Source of the DNA: Thiomonas arsenitoxydans
Lineage (GTDB): Bacteria; Pseudomonadota; Gammaproteobacteria; Burkholderiales; Burkholderiaceae_C
NCBI RefSeq assembly: GCF_000253115.1
Contig: NC_014145.1
Span: forward strand, 186,001-250,000
Length of the DNA stretch: 64,000 nt
Reading direction: 5' to 3'
The position numbers were made by a program, and so were the translations under genes. Positions 17,026-26,263 of this stretch are shown piece after piece (position 1 is the stretch's first letter; every line of letters starts with the position of its first letter). The notes beneath the pieces are model-generated. The model saw nothing but the letters and a program-made list of their open reading frames with translations, searched no databases and had not been told where the DNA came from.

Positions 17026-18426
17026 ATGAAACCCAATGATCTGCCCCAGTTCGACACCGCCGCGCTGCGCGCCAAGGACGCCGCGCATCACCTGCATCCC
17101 TTCACCGACACCAAGAGCCTGAACGCCGCGGGCAGCCGCGTCATCGTGCGCGGCGAGGGCGTGCGCATCTGGGACTCGGAGGGCAACGAAATCATCGACG
17201 GTATGTCCGGCCTGTGGTGCGTCAACCTCGGCTACGGGCGGCAGGATCTGGTGGACGCCGCCACCCACCAGATGCAAACCCTGCCGTTCTACAACGCCTT
17301 TTTCAAGACCACCACGGCCCCGGCAACCGAGCTTGCGGCGCTGCTGCCGCAGGTGGCGCCGCCCGGTTTCAACCATGTGTTCTTCACCAACTCCGGCTCC
17401 GAAGGCAACGACACCATCATCCGCCTGGTGCGCCGTTATTGGGATCTGATGGGCCAGCCGCAGCGCAAGACGATCATCAGCCGCCACAACGCCTATCACG
17501 GCAGCACGCTGGGCGGCGCCTCGCTGGGCGGCATGAGCGGCATGCACGAACAGGGCGACCTGCCACTGCCGGGCATCACCCACATCGACCAGCCCTACCA
17601 GTTGCAGCACGGCAAGCCGGGCGAGAGCGCGCACGACTTCGGCTTGCGCGCCGCAAGTTGGCTGGAGGCCAAGATTCTCGAAGTGGGCGCCGACAAGGTG
17701 GCCGCCTTCATCGGCGAGCCGGTGCAGGGCGCGGGCGGGGTCATCATTCCTCCGGCCAGCTATTGGCCCGAGATTCAGCGCATCTGCGACAAGTACGGCC
17801 TGTTGCTGATCTCCGATGAAGTCATCTGCGGCTTCGGTCGCCTGGGGCACTGGTTCGGCTGCCAGCACCCGCACATCAACTCCAAACCCGACCTCATCAC
17901 CTTCGCCAAGGGCGTGACTTCGGGCTACCTGCCGCTGGGCGGGGTGCTGGTGGGCGACCGTGTGGCCAAGGTGCTGATCGAGCAGGGCGGCGATTTCAAT
18001 CACGGCTTCACCTACTCCGGCCACCCGACCTGCTGCGCCGTCGCCATCGCCAACGTCAGCGCGCTACGCAACGAGGGCGTGGTCGAGCGCGTGGCCACAG
18101 ACACCGCGCCTTACCTGAAGGCGCAATTCGCCACCCTGGCCGATCATCCCCTGGTGGGCGATGTCGATTCGCTCGGCATGGTGGCTGGGCTGGTGCTCTA
18201 CAAGGACAACGCCAGCCGTACATTGTTCGACGCCGATCTGGGCGTGGGCTACCTCTGCCGCGACCACTGCTTCAAGAACGGCGTGGTGATGCGTGCCGTG
18301 GAAGAACGCATGATCATCGCCCCGCCGCTGGTGATGACGCATGCCGAAATCGACGAGATGATCCGGCGCATTCGCCGTAGCCTGGACGACACGCTGGCTG
18401 GTCTGCGTGCGCAGGGCTTGGTATAA
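17026..18426 (+). CDS. spuC: Putrescine aminotransferase, class III (SpuC type)
   Basis: 466 residues from the ATG at 17026; a longer open frame upstream only reads over the end of puuA. Class III aminotransferase features: GSEGNDTIIRLVRRYW, the cofactor Asp in LLISDEVICGFGR and the PLP lysine in TFAKGVTSGYLPLGG. The HHLHPFTD N-terminus and length match putrescine-pyruvate aminotransferases (SpuC/YgjG-like). It offers a second route, from putrescine straight to 4-aminobutyraldehyde, parallel to PuuA/PuuB. PuuC can oxidise the product. Other diamines or beta-alanine are possible substrates. Confidence 0.83.
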   Translation: MKPNDLPQFDTAALRAKDAAHHLHPFTDTKSLNAAGSRVIVRGEGVRIWDSEGNEIIDGMSGLWCVNLGYGRQDLVDAATHQMQTLPFYNAFFKTTTAPATELAALLPQVAPPGFNHVFFTNSGSEGNDTIIRLVRRYWDLMGQPQRKTIISRHNAYHGSTLGGASLGGMSGMHEQGDLPLPGITHIDQPYQLQHGKPGESAHDFGLRAASWLEAKILEVGADKVAAFIGEPVQGAGGVIIPPASYWPEIQRICDKYGLLLISDEVICGFGRLGHWFGCQHPHINSKPDLITFAKGVTSGYLPLGGVLVGDRVAKVLIEQGGDFNHGFTYSGHPTCCAVAIANVSALRNEGVVERVATDTAPYLKAQFATLADHPLVGDVDSLGMVAGLVLYKDNASRTLFDADLGVGYLCRDHCFKNGVVMRAVEERMIIAPPLVMTHAEIDEMIRRIRRSLDDTLAGLRAQGLV

Positions 18427-18538
18427 ATCGCCATTTCCGTTTCGGTCGGTCACGGCATACTGGTACGGGAATTGCAAAGCCTCACCCTGCTGCACCTGTT
18501 GTTTTCAATTGGCTTCACACACACTTGAGAGGTTTTTC

Positions 18539-19672
18539 ATGTCACAAAAACTGCATACGAAGTCAGTCCGTCGCAAGCTGCTGGCGGCATGCCTGGCGGG
18601 CGCCGCGGCGCTAACCCTCGGCGCTGCCGCCCCGGCGCAAGCCGCCGGCGTGCTCAATATCTACAACTGGTCCGACTACATCGCCCCGACCACGGTGCCG
18701 GGTTTCGAGAAGGACACCGGCATCAAGGTGCGCTACGACACCTTCGACTCCAACGAAACCCTGTTCGCCAAAATGGTGGCGGGCGATACCGGCTACGACA
18801 TCGTGGTGCCGTCGTCGAACTGGGCGGCCATCGACATCAAGGGCGGCCTGCTGCATCCGCTGGACAAAGCCAAGATCCCCAACTACAAAAACCTCGATCC
18901 GGGCCTGATGAAGCAGCTCGCCGCGGTTGACCCCGGCAACAAATACCTCATTCCCTGGATGTGGGGCTACACCACGGTAGGCATCAACGTCAACCAAGTG
19001 AAAAAGGCGCTGGGCAACACCCCCATGCCGGCCAATCCCTGGTCCTTGATTTTTGATCCGACCTACGCTGACAAGATCAAGTCCTGCGGCATCTCCATGC
19101 TCGACTCGGGCGGCGACATCATGGAGGCTGCGTTCAACTATCTCGGCATTCCGCAAGACACCCAGAGCCCGGCCGACTTCGAGAAGGCCTACGCCATGGT
19201 GCAGAAGGTGCGCAAGGACGTGAGCATCTTCTCGTCCTCGGGCTACATCAACGACCTGGCTGGCGGCTCTATCTGCATGTCGCTGGGTTGGTCGGGTGAC
19301 ATGGGCATTGCCGCGGCGCGCGCCAAGGCGGCAAAAAACAAGCAGGACATCGAAGTGTTCCCGCCCACGCATGGCGCCGTGATCTTCATCGACACCATGG
19401 CCATTCCCGCCGATGCCAAAAACCTCGACAACGCCTACAAGTGGATGAACTACGTGCTCGAGCCCAAGGTGGCCGCGGCCGACACCAACACGGTGACCTA
19501 CGCCAACCCGGTGCCGTCGTCGCTGCCCTATGTCGATGCCAAGATCAAGGACAACGACTTCGTGTTCCTCAAGCCCGATATGGTGGCCAAGCTGATTCCG
19601 CCCAAGGTTTACACCCCGGAGCAGCGTCGTCTCGTGACCCGTCTGTACACCAAGTTCAAGACCGGCCTGTGA
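18539..19672 (+). CDS. potF: Putrescine-binding periplasmic protein
   Basis: 377 residues with a signal peptide of about 36 residues ending AQAAG. The mature protein starts with the very characteristic LNIYNWSDYIAP and retains LKSCGISMLD, YINDLAGG and SLGWSGDMGIA, positions that line the polyamine site in E. coli PotF. It delivers putrescine to the PotGHI importer encoded immediately downstream. The ATG at 18539 starts the signal peptide; the open frame extends upstream but without a plausible leader. It lies 112 bases after the aminotransferase gene. Confidence 0.92.
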   Translation: MSQKLHTKSVRRKLLAACLAGAAALTLGAAAPAQAAGVLNIYNWSDYIAPTTVPGFEKDTGIKVRYDTFDSNETLFAKMVAGDTGYDIVVPSSNWAAIDIKGGLLHPLDKAKIPNYKNLDPGLMKQLAAVDPGNKYLIPWMWGYTTVGINVNQVKKALGNTPMPANPWSLIFDPTYADKIKSCGISMLDSGGDIMEAAFNYLGIPQDTQSPADFEKAYAMVQKVRKDVSIFSSSGYINDLAGGSICMSLGWSGDMGIAAARAKAAKNKQDIEVFPPTHGAVIFIDTMAIPADAKNLDNAYKWMNYVLEPKVAAADTNTVTYANPVPSSLPYVDAKIKDNDFVFLKPDMVAKLIPPKVYTPEQRRLVTRLYTKFKTGL

Positions 19673-19768
19673 TCTGACCCCTGTTGCCGCGCTCTGCGTT
19701 TTTTGTCGGAAGGGGCGCGGCAACACCCCACACCTCAACCTTGTTCGACCGATGATGGAGTTCGCGTT

Positions 19769-20869
19769 GTGACGCCCCCTTCCCCGAGTGCAAAACCCTT
19801 CCTGCGCATCGACGGCATCACCCGTCGCTTCGATGAGGTCGTCGCGGTCAATGACATTCATCTCGACATCCAGCAGGGCGAAATTTTTGCCCTGCTCGGA
19901 TCGAGTGGCTGCGGCAAGTCCACCTTGCTGCGCATGCTCGGGGGCTTCGAGACGCCGACCTCCGGCCACATCTATCTGGAGGGCGAGGACATCACCGATC
20001 TGCCCCCCTATGAGCGGCCGATCAACATGATGTTCCAGTCTTACGCGCTGTTTCCGCACTTGACCGTGTTCGACAACATCGCCTTCGGTCTGAAACGCGA
20101 CGGCATGCCCAAGGCGGACATCGCTACCCGCGTGGAGCAGATGCTCGACCTGGTGCAGCTCAAGCCCTACGGCAAGCGCAAGCCGCATCAGCTCTCCGGT
20201 GGCCAGCAACAGCGCGTGGCTTTGGCGCGCAGCCTGGCCAAACGCCCCAAGCTGCTTTTGCTCGACGAGCCGCTGGCCGCACTCGACAAAAAGTTGCGCG
20301 AACGCACCCAGCTCGAACTCGTCAACATTCTGCGCAAGGTCGGCGTGACCTGCGTGATGGTCACGCACGACCAGGAAGAGGCCATGACCATGGCCGACCG
20401 CATCGCGGTGATGAAGGATGGCGAGTTTCTTCAACTCGGCACCCCCATCGAGATTTACGAACACCCGCAAACCCGCTTCATTGCCGATTTCATCGGCAAC
20501 GTCAATATGTTCGACGGCAGGCTGGTGACCGACGAGCCCGACCATTGCGAAGTGCAGACCGATGATGCGTTGTTCTACATCGGCCACGGCATCAGCGGCA
20601 CGCTCAACATGGAGCTGGGCATCGCCTTGCGTCCGGAAAAAATGACTCTGACCGAGGGGCACCAGAGTCACCCGAACAACGCCTTTCAGGGCACGGTGTC
20701 CGGGCGCTCGTACATGGGTAGTTACACCGCCTACGAGCTGCTGCTGCCGAGCAAGCGGCGCGTTCGCGTCACCGTGTCCAACGCCGATCGCCATGCCGAT
20801 CCGTTTGATGTGGGGGCCGCGGTTACCGCGCATTGGGCGGATAACGCGCCTGTGGTCATCGTGGACTGA
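19769..20869 (+). CDS. potG: Putrescine ABC transporter ATPase
   Basis: 366 residues from a GTG at 19769, chosen because GGAG lies eight bases upstream and the protein then begins at the usual point before the ABC domain; a TTG at 19703 is the alternative. Walker A GSSGCGKST, signature [15 protein letters not shown], Walker [13 protein letters not shown] and the H-loop in MVTHDQEEA are intact. The C-terminal TOBE-like region (from about residue 250) is the regulatory domain of polyamine/iron-type ATPases. It acts with PotH and PotI at the inner membrane. Confidence 0.9.
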   Translation: MTPPSPSAKPFLRIDGITRRFDEVVAVNDIHLDIQQGEIFALLGSSGCGKSTLLRMLGGFETPTSGHIYLEGEDITDLPPYERPINMMFQSYALFPHLTVFDNIAFGLKRDGMPKADIATRVEQMLDLVQLKPYGKRKPHQLSGGQQQRVALARSLAKRPKLLLLDEPLAALDKKLRERTQLELVNILRKVGVTCVMVTHDQEEAMTMADRIAVMKDGEFLQLGTPIEIYEHPQTRFIADFIGNVNMFDGRLVTDEPDHCEVQTDDALFYIGHGISGTLNMELGIALRPEKMTLTEGHQSHPNNAFQGTVSGRSYMGSYTAYELLLPSKRRVRVTVSNADRHADPFDVGAAVTAHWADNAPVVIVD

Positions 20870-20888
20870 GGCACAGCGCCAACGCATC

Positions 20889-21818
20889 ATGCCAACAAAC
20901 AGCGACACCTCCACCCCGCGCAAAGTGCGCAAGCCCTTCAACTGGGGCCGCAAGATCGTGATCGGCATTCCGCAGATCTGGCTGCTGGCCTTTCTGCTCG
21001 CGCCGTTCTTTATCCTGCTCAAGATCAGCGTGTCGGAAACCGACGCGCTGGGCATAGGCTTCGACCCGCTCGTCACCTATGTGAACGATGCGCTGCAGGT
21101 CAACATCCACTTCTCGCCTTACCTGGCGCTGGTGCGCGACAGCCTCTACATCATCACCTATCTGTCATCGCTGTGGTACGCCTTGATGACCACAGTGCTG
21201 TGTCTGGTGATCGGCTATCCCTTTTCCTACTTCATCGCCCGGGCCAAGCCCACGGTACGGCCCGCCCTGCTGATGCTGGTCATGCTGCCGTTCTGGACCT
21301 CGTTTCTCATCCGCATCTATGCCTGGAAGAACCTGCTCGACGTCAACGGCCTGGTCAACCAGTTCCTGATGTGGGCAGGCATCATCCACACCCCGCTGCG
21401 CATGATGTTCACCGAGTTTTCGTTCATGGTGGGCATGGTGTATGGCTACATCCCCTTCATGATTCTGCCGCTCTACGCCACGCTGGTGAAAATGGATCAC
21501 CGGCTGGTCGAGGCGGCGGCGGATCTGGGCTCCACGCCGCTGAAGACCTTCTGGCTGGTCACCGTGCCGCTGTCCAAGTCGGGCATCATCGCCGGCAGCC
21601 TGCTGGTGTTCATTCCGGCGGTGGGCGAATACGTCATTCCCGAGCTGCTCGCGGGCCCGTCCACGCTCAACATCGGCCGGGTGATGTGGAATGAGTTCTT
21701 CCTCAACCTCGACTGGCAGCGCGCCTCCGCAATGGCCATTGTGATGATCGTGCTCATCCTGCTGCCGATTGCGGTGTTCAACAAGTACCAGACCAAGAGC
21801 CTGGAGGGCATGCGATGA
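20889..21818 (+). CDS. potH: Putrescine ABC transporter permease
   Basis: 309 residues from the ATG at 20889. There are six membrane segments and the EAA coupling loop VEAAADLGSTPLKTFWLVTVPLS. The segment DLLDVNG-like (NLLDVNGLVN) and VGEYVIPELLAGP are typical of PotH/PotB. It starts 19 bases after potG and overlaps potI by ATGA, giving coupled synthesis of the two channel subunits. Confidence 0.9.
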   Translation: MPTNSDTSTPRKVRKPFNWGRKIVIGIPQIWLLAFLLAPFFILLKISVSETDALGIGFDPLVTYVNDALQVNIHFSPYLALVRDSLYIITYLSSLWYALMTTVLCLVIGYPFSYFIARAKPTVRPALLMLVMLPFWTSFLIRIYAWKNLLDVNGLVNQFLMWAGIIHTPLRMMFTEFSFMVGMVYGYIPFMILPLYATLVKMDHRLVEAAADLGSTPLKTFWLVTVPLSKSGIIAGSLLVFIPAVGEYVIPELLAGPSTLNIGRVMWNEFFLNLDWQRASAMAIVMIVLILLPIAVFNKYQTKSLEGMR

Positions 21819-22705
21819 AAAAGACCGCCGTGCTGCCCCTGACCTGGATGATCCTGGTCTATCTGTTCCTATACCTGCCCATCGTGGTGCTGGTGGTGTA
21901 TTCGTTCAACGATTCGCGCATGGTCACCATTTGGGGCGGCTGGACGCTCAAGTGGTACGGCGCGGTGGTGCATGACCATGAAGTCATCAGCGGCTTGATT
22001 CTGTCGCTCAAGGTGGCGCTGGCGACGGCCACTACTTCGGTGCTGCTGGGCACATTGGCGGCATTTGCCCTGGTGCGCTATCGCCACTTCGCGGGCAAGA
22101 GCCTGCTCAACTTCATGATCAACATCCCGCTGGTCATGCCCACCGTGGTCATTGCGCTGGCGCTGCTGTTGTTTTTCGTGACAGTGCAGAAGGCCATGGG
22201 GTTTCCGCAGAAGGGGTTTTTCACCATCTTCATCGGCCATACCGTCATGGCCATTTCCTATGCCGCGGTGGTCATCCAGTCGCGTCTGAAGGAAATGGAT
22301 CGGTCGATCGAGGAAGCCGCCATGGATCTGGGCGCGCGCCCTTTCCAGGTGTTCATGCTGGTCACCCTGCCGTCCATTTCGCAGGCCCTGGTGTCGGCCT
22401 GGCTGCTGGCGTTCTCGCTGTCGCTCGATGAAGTGGTGATCTCCGCCTTCCTCTCCGGCCCCGGCAGCACCACCTTGCCGGTGGTGATCTTCTCGCGCGC
22501 CCGTCTCGGTCTGAGCCCGACCATCAATGTGGTCGGGGCGATCACCGTCTATCTGGTCATCATTGCCGTGGCGGTGAGTAGCCTGCTCATGGCGCGACGT
22601 GAGCGTCTGCGCGCAAAACAGGCCGCGCAGGCCTTGCGGATGGATGCCGAGCCGCAGCAAACAAAGGAATTCGGCGTCGGATTCATGACCGCCGAGGGGC
22701 GATGA
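21815..22705 (+). CDS. potI: Putrescine ABC transporter permease
   Basis: 296 residues with six membrane segments and the EAA loop IEEAAMDLGARPFQVFMLVTLP. The periplasmic start of the family (YSFNDSRMVTIWGGWTLKWYG) is clear, as is FSLSLDEVVISAFLSGPGS, a PotI/PotC hallmark. The ATG is inside the potH stop. The C-terminal 30 residues beyond the last membrane helix are less conserved. Together with PotF, PotG and PotH it makes a complete importer. Confidence 0.9.
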   Translation: MKKTAVLPLTWMILVYLFLYLPIVVLVVYSFNDSRMVTIWGGWTLKWYGAVVHDHEVISGLILSLKVALATATTSVLLGTLAAFALVRYRHFAGKSLLNFMINIPLVMPTVVIALALLLFFVTVQKAMGFPQKGFFTIFIGHTVMAISYAAVVIQSRLKEMDRSIEEAAMDLGARPFQVFMLVTLPSISQALVSAWLLAFSLSLDEVVISAFLSGPGSTTLPVVIFSRARLGLSPTINVVGAITVYLVIIAVAVSSLLMARRERLRAKQAAQALRMDAEPQQTKEFGVGFMTAEGR

Positions 22706-22781
22706 GCCGTCGCCAGAGGAGCGGTTTTTTGAGCAAGAGAAGCACCCTGTCAACATCTAAAAACACCTGGAGGACACACTG

Positions 22782-24203
22782 ATGAACAAGTTCAAACTCA
22801 CCGTGCTGGCGGCCAGCCTGGGGCTCGCCCCACTGGCACATGCCGACACCAACGCCGACATCCTGAACGAGCTGCAAGCGCTCAAAGCCAAGGTGCAGCA
22901 ACTCGAAGCGCAGGTCAAGGCGCAGCAAACCCAGATCACCGACAACCAGAAGGCGACAGATGAAGCCTCGAAGGTGGCCAACCATGCGGATGTGCAGGTC
23001 TCGGGCATCAAGGAGCAAACCGAGTCGTCCGGCTTCAAGGGATTGAAGGTCAGCGGCATGATCGCCCCGGCCTATGTCTACAACCAAGATCAGCAGGCCA
23101 GTTCGTTCGTATTCCTGAATCGGTCCAATGGCGATCCGGGTGCGTACTCGCTCTACAACTACGACAACTCGTATTTCGGCGGCGTTTATCTCCAGTTCCA
23201 GAAGGAAACCGCGGGCGGCGTGGGCTGGAACCTCACCCTGGCTCCCGATCGGGGCGCCGGCGTCAACATGAATGGCAACTCCATCATTCATGAAGCTTCG
23301 GTGTCGATTCCGTTGAACAACGAGACCAAGCTCATCGCCGGCCAGATCCCCGACTGGGAAGGCTATGAATACACCTGGGACAACCAGACCAAACCCATCA
23401 CCCATAACCTGCTGTTCGACTTCACCGAGCTGACCGCCTACACCGGCGTCGGGCTCGACCAGACCGTGGGCAACTGGGAGTGGAAGAGCATGATCGCCAA
23501 TATGAACTCGCCGCGTTATTACTACGGCGGCTCCGGCGGGCGTGCCCCGGCACTGGTGTTCCGTGCCGACTACACCCCGCCCGGTTATGACAACGCCGAT
23601 ATCGGCTTCTGGGGCATGGTGGGCAAGCTGCCGAACTCCAACGTGGCGGCGGACGGCACCACGCCGCTGTTTGCCACTGGCACCTCGACCGCGCAGATGT
23701 TCGAGGTCGACGGCTACCTGACCCAGGGCGACTGGGGCTACTACGGCCAACTCGGCTATGGACAGCAGACCGGGGCAGCGTATAACGGCGGCAAAGCCAA
23801 GTGGTGGGGCGCCTCGGGCATGCTGACCTATAACTTCACCCCGCGCTTCCTCGGTTTCGCCCGCGCTGACTATCTCAACAACAGCAGCAATGGCGGCGGG
23901 CTGCCGGGCGGCTATATGAACCCGACTGCCGGTGGCCCCGGCGCGAGCTTCAACGGCGTCAACGGCTTCGGCCCCGGCTACGTCAACGACGGCACGGGTA
24001 ACTGGACCATCGTCGACCCCAACAAGGGCGCCAACCGCTACGCCCTCTCGCTCGGCTGGAATTACCTGCTGACCGAGTCGACCACATTGAAGATGGAATA
24101 CCGCTATGACCGCTCCAGCCTTGCTACCTTCTACAACGTGTCGGATGGCAGCTACAAAAAGGACAACAATCTTCTTGCCGCTTCGGTGGTCGTGAGCTTC
24201 TGA
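22782..24203 (+). CDS. Outer-membrane beta-barrel protein, DUF3138-like
   Basis: 473 residues: a 21-residue signal peptide (AHA-D), a coiled-coil segment at about residues 25-70 (NELQALKAKVQQLEAQ), then a long region of alternating amphipathic strands with many Tyr, Gly and Asn, ending in the terminal strand AASVVVSF with C-terminal phenylalanine, the signal for outer-membrane insertion. This layout fits trimeric porins and the DUF3138 family of betaproteobacteria (family recalled, not searched). Lying between potI and puuC, it may be the outer-membrane entry route for polyamines. Specificity is an inference from position. Confidence 0.7.
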   Translation: MNKFKLTVLAASLGLAPLAHADTNADILNELQALKAKVQQLEAQVKAQQTQITDNQKATDEASKVANHADVQVSGIKEQTESSGFKGLKVSGMIAPAYVYNQDQQASSFVFLNRSNGDPGAYSLYNYDNSYFGGVYLQFQKETAGGVGWNLTLAPDRGAGVNMNGNSIIHEASVSIPLNNETKLIAGQIPDWEGYEYTWDNQTKPITHNLLFDFTELTAYTGVGLDQTVGNWEWKSMIANMNSPRYYYGGSGGRAPALVFRADYTPPGYDNADIGFWGMVGKLPNSNVAADGTTPLFATGTSTAQMFEVDGYLTQGDWGYYGQLGYGQQTGAAYNGGKAKWWGASGMLTYNFTPRFLGFARADYLNNSSNGGGLPGGYMNPTAGGPGASFNGVNGFGPGYVNDGTGNWTIVDPNKGANRYALSLGWNYLLTESTTLKMEYRYDRSSLATFYNVSDGSYKKDNNLLAASVVVSF

Positions 24204-24261
24204 TCTGTCCTTTCGCGGCGGGTGTCTTGCCCGCCGCCTCACCGCTTTTTGCTACTCCATC

Positions 24262-24627
24262 ATGCGCCACCCCATCGCCTTCACAACGAACCGGGTGGCG
24301 CCCGAACCCATCGCTCCAGCGCCCGACCGGGTGCTGCGCGGCGACCCGCAGCAACTGGCCTGGAATCACTACACCGACGCCACCGGTCAGTTCTCCGCAG
24401 GCATCTGGCAGGGCGAGCCCGGCGCTTGGCGGGTGTGCTACGACCCGCATGAAGAGGAGTTCTGCGTGCTGCTCGAAGGGCATATGACCCTCACCGCAGA
24501 CGACGGCGCGGCGCAGGAATTTCGCGTCGGTGACGCGTTCGTCGTGCCCGGCGGCTTCACCGGCATCTGGGAAAACCACACTCGGGTGCGCAAACACTAC
24601 GCCATCATGGCGCTCAAAAAGAACTAA
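24262..24627 (+). CDS. Single-domain cupin (DUF861/EutQ-like)
   Basis: 121 residues folding as one cupin. The two sequence blocks are visible: HEEEFCVLLEGHMTL (first, with His and Glu ligands) and FVVPGGFTGIWENHT (second). The GxWQ/WRVCYDPHEEE pattern matches the small cupins often found inside Puu or aldehyde-dehydrogenase operons; their role is unproven. It lies 58 bases after the porin gene and 21 bases before puuC, so all are likely co-transcribed. It could bind a pathway intermediate or metal. It lacks any DNA-binding domain, so it is not PuuR. Confidence 0.75.
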   Translation: MRHPIAFTTNRVAPEPIAPAPDRVLRGDPQQLAWNHYTDATGQFSAGIWQGEPGAWRVCYDPHEEEFCVLLEGHMTLTADDGAAQEFRVGDAFVVPGGFTGIWENHTRVRKHYAIMALKKN

Positions 24628-24648
24628 ACCTTACCCCAGGAGATTCGC

Positions 24649-26163
24649 ATGACCGAGAACTTCAATCGCATCTGGCATCAACGCGCCGACGATCTGCTCA
24701 AGCGCGGTATCGACGGCCGCATGGTCATCGACGGCAGGCGCTGGGCCGCGACTGATGGCAGCCTGTTCGACTGCATCTCGCCCGTTGACGGCAAGGTGAT
24801 TGCCCGCGTCGCCCGCGGCAAGGCGGCGGACATCGACCGCGCCGTGGCCTCGGCCCGCGCTGCATTCAATGACCGCCGCTGGGCTGGCCAGCCGCCCGCT
24901 GCGCGCAAGAAGGTGATGGTGGCGTTTGCCGAGCAACTGCGCGCTGCGCGCGACGAACTCGCGCTGCTCGAAACCCTCGACATGGGCAAGCCGATCAAGA
25001 ACAGCCTGTCCACCGACGTGCCGTCCGCCGCGCGCTGCCTGCAGTGGTTCGGCGAAGCGGTGGACAAGATCTACGACGAAATCGCCCCCACCGGCGACAA
25101 CGCGCTGGCCCTCATTACGCGCCAGGCCATCGGCGTGGTCGGCGCCATCGTGCCGTGGAACTACCCTATGCTGATGGCCTCGTGGAAGCTGGGGCCCGCG
25201 CTGGCCGCGGGCAACAGCGTGGTGCTCAAGCCTTCTGAAAAATCGCCGCTCACCGCGCTGCGTCTGGCCGAACTGGCGCTGGAGGCCGGGCTGCCAGAGG
25301 GCGTGTTCAACGTGGTGCCGGGCTTCGGGCATGAGGCCGGTGAAGCGCTGGCGCTGCACATGGACGTGGACGCCATCGGCTTTACCGGATCCACCCGCAC
25401 CGGCCGCCGCATGCTCGACTATTCCAGCCGCAGCAACTTGAAGCGCGTGTACAACGAACTTGGCGGCAAGTCGGCCAACATTGTCTTCGCCGACTTCGAC
25501 GATCTCGACCGCGCCGCCGCAACGGCCATCGGCAGCATGTTCTACAACCAGGGCGAGAGCTGCAACGCGCCCTCACGCCTGCTGGTGCAGGACAGCATTG
25601 CCGATGCCTTCGTCGAGAAGCTCGCTGCGCTCACTCCGCAATACCACCCGGCCGACCCGCTGGATGCATCCACCGTGCTTGGCGCGCTGGTCGATGAAAC
25701 CCAGACGCAGACCGTGCTCGGCTATATCCAGTCGGGCGTGGACGAGGGCGCGCGCTGCGTGGCCGGTGGCTGCCGCGCGCTGCAGGAGACCGGCGGGCAG
25801 TACGTCGCCCCGACGGTGTTCGACGGCGTGAAAAACAGCATGAAAATCGCGCAGGAAGAAATCTTCGGCCCGGTGCTGGCGGTCATTCGCTTCAAGACCG
25901 AAGCCGAAGCCGTGGCGATTGCCAACGACAGCGCCTACGGCCTGCACGCCGGGGTGTGGTCGCGCAATATCGACCGCGCGGTGCGCGTGTCGCGCGCGCT
26001 GCAGGCGGGCACCGTGCACGTCAACCAGTACGACGAGGACGACATCACCGTGCCGTTCGGCGGCGTGAAGCAGTCGGGCAACGGCCGCGACAAGTCGCTG
26101 CATGCCTTCGACAAATACACCGAACTCAAAACCACCTGGATGCGCATCGACAGCGCGAACTGA
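24649..26163 (+). CDS. puuC: Gamma-glutamyl-gamma-aminobutyraldehyde dehydrogenase
   Basis: 504 residues of the NAD(P)-dependent aldehyde dehydrogenase family. Motifs: PWNYPMLMASWKLGPALAAG (cofactor), GFTGSTRTGR, the general base Glu in NELGGKSANIVF, and the catalytic Cys in NQGESCNAPSRL. The C-terminal VPFGGVKQSGNGRDKS is the substrate-side signature of PuuC-like enzymes. The start has AGGAG five to ten bases upstream. It oxidises gamma-glutamyl-gamma-aminobutyraldehyde, and plausibly 4-aminobutyraldehyde from the aminotransferase route. No separate gabD is present, so it may also handle succinate semialdehyde. Confidence 0.87.
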   Translation: MTENFNRIWHQRADDLLKRGIDGRMVIDGRRWAATDGSLFDCISPVDGKVIARVARGKAADIDRAVASARAAFNDRRWAGQPPAARKKVMVAFAEQLRAARDELALLETLDMGKPIKNSLSTDVPSAARCLQWFGEAVDKIYDEIAPTGDNALALITRQAIGVVGAIVPWNYPMLMASWKLGPALAAGNSVVLKPSEKSPLTALRLAELALEAGLPEGVFNVVPGFGHEAGEALALHMDVDAIGFTGSTRTGRRMLDYSSRSNLKRVYNELGGKSANIVFADFDDLDRAAATAIGSMFYNQGESCNAPSRLLVQDSIADAFVEKLAALTPQYHPADPLDASTVLGALVDETQTQTVLGYIQSGVDEGARCVAGGCRALQETGGQYVAPTVFDGVKNSMKIAQEEIFGPVLAVIRFKTEAEAVAIANDSAYGLHAGVWSRNIDRAVRVSRALQAGTVHVNQYDEDDITVPFGGVKQSGNGRDKSLHAFDKYTELKTTWMRIDSAN

Positions 26164-26263
26164 ACCCTCCCCTCCCCGGCCCTCCCCGCAAGCGGAGAGG
26201 GGGCCTTTGCTCCTCCTCCACGCAGTGGGGAGGCCGGAAGGGGGAATTTCTCGGAGACACACC
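26164..26263. repeat. Palindromic repeat-like spacer between puuC and gabT
   Basis: A pyrimidine-rich then purine-rich spacer. CCTCCCCGC (26181-26189) and GCGGAGAGG (26192-26200) pair with one mismatch, and further CCTCC/GGAGG blocks flank them. It looks like a small REP-type element inserted in the operon and could stabilise or attenuate the message. CGGAG before 26264 serves gabT. Confidence 0.4.

Noticed and set aside
18611..21076. 821-codon minus-strand open frame opposite potF and potG
   Set aside because: Antisense shadow of the putrescine importer genes.
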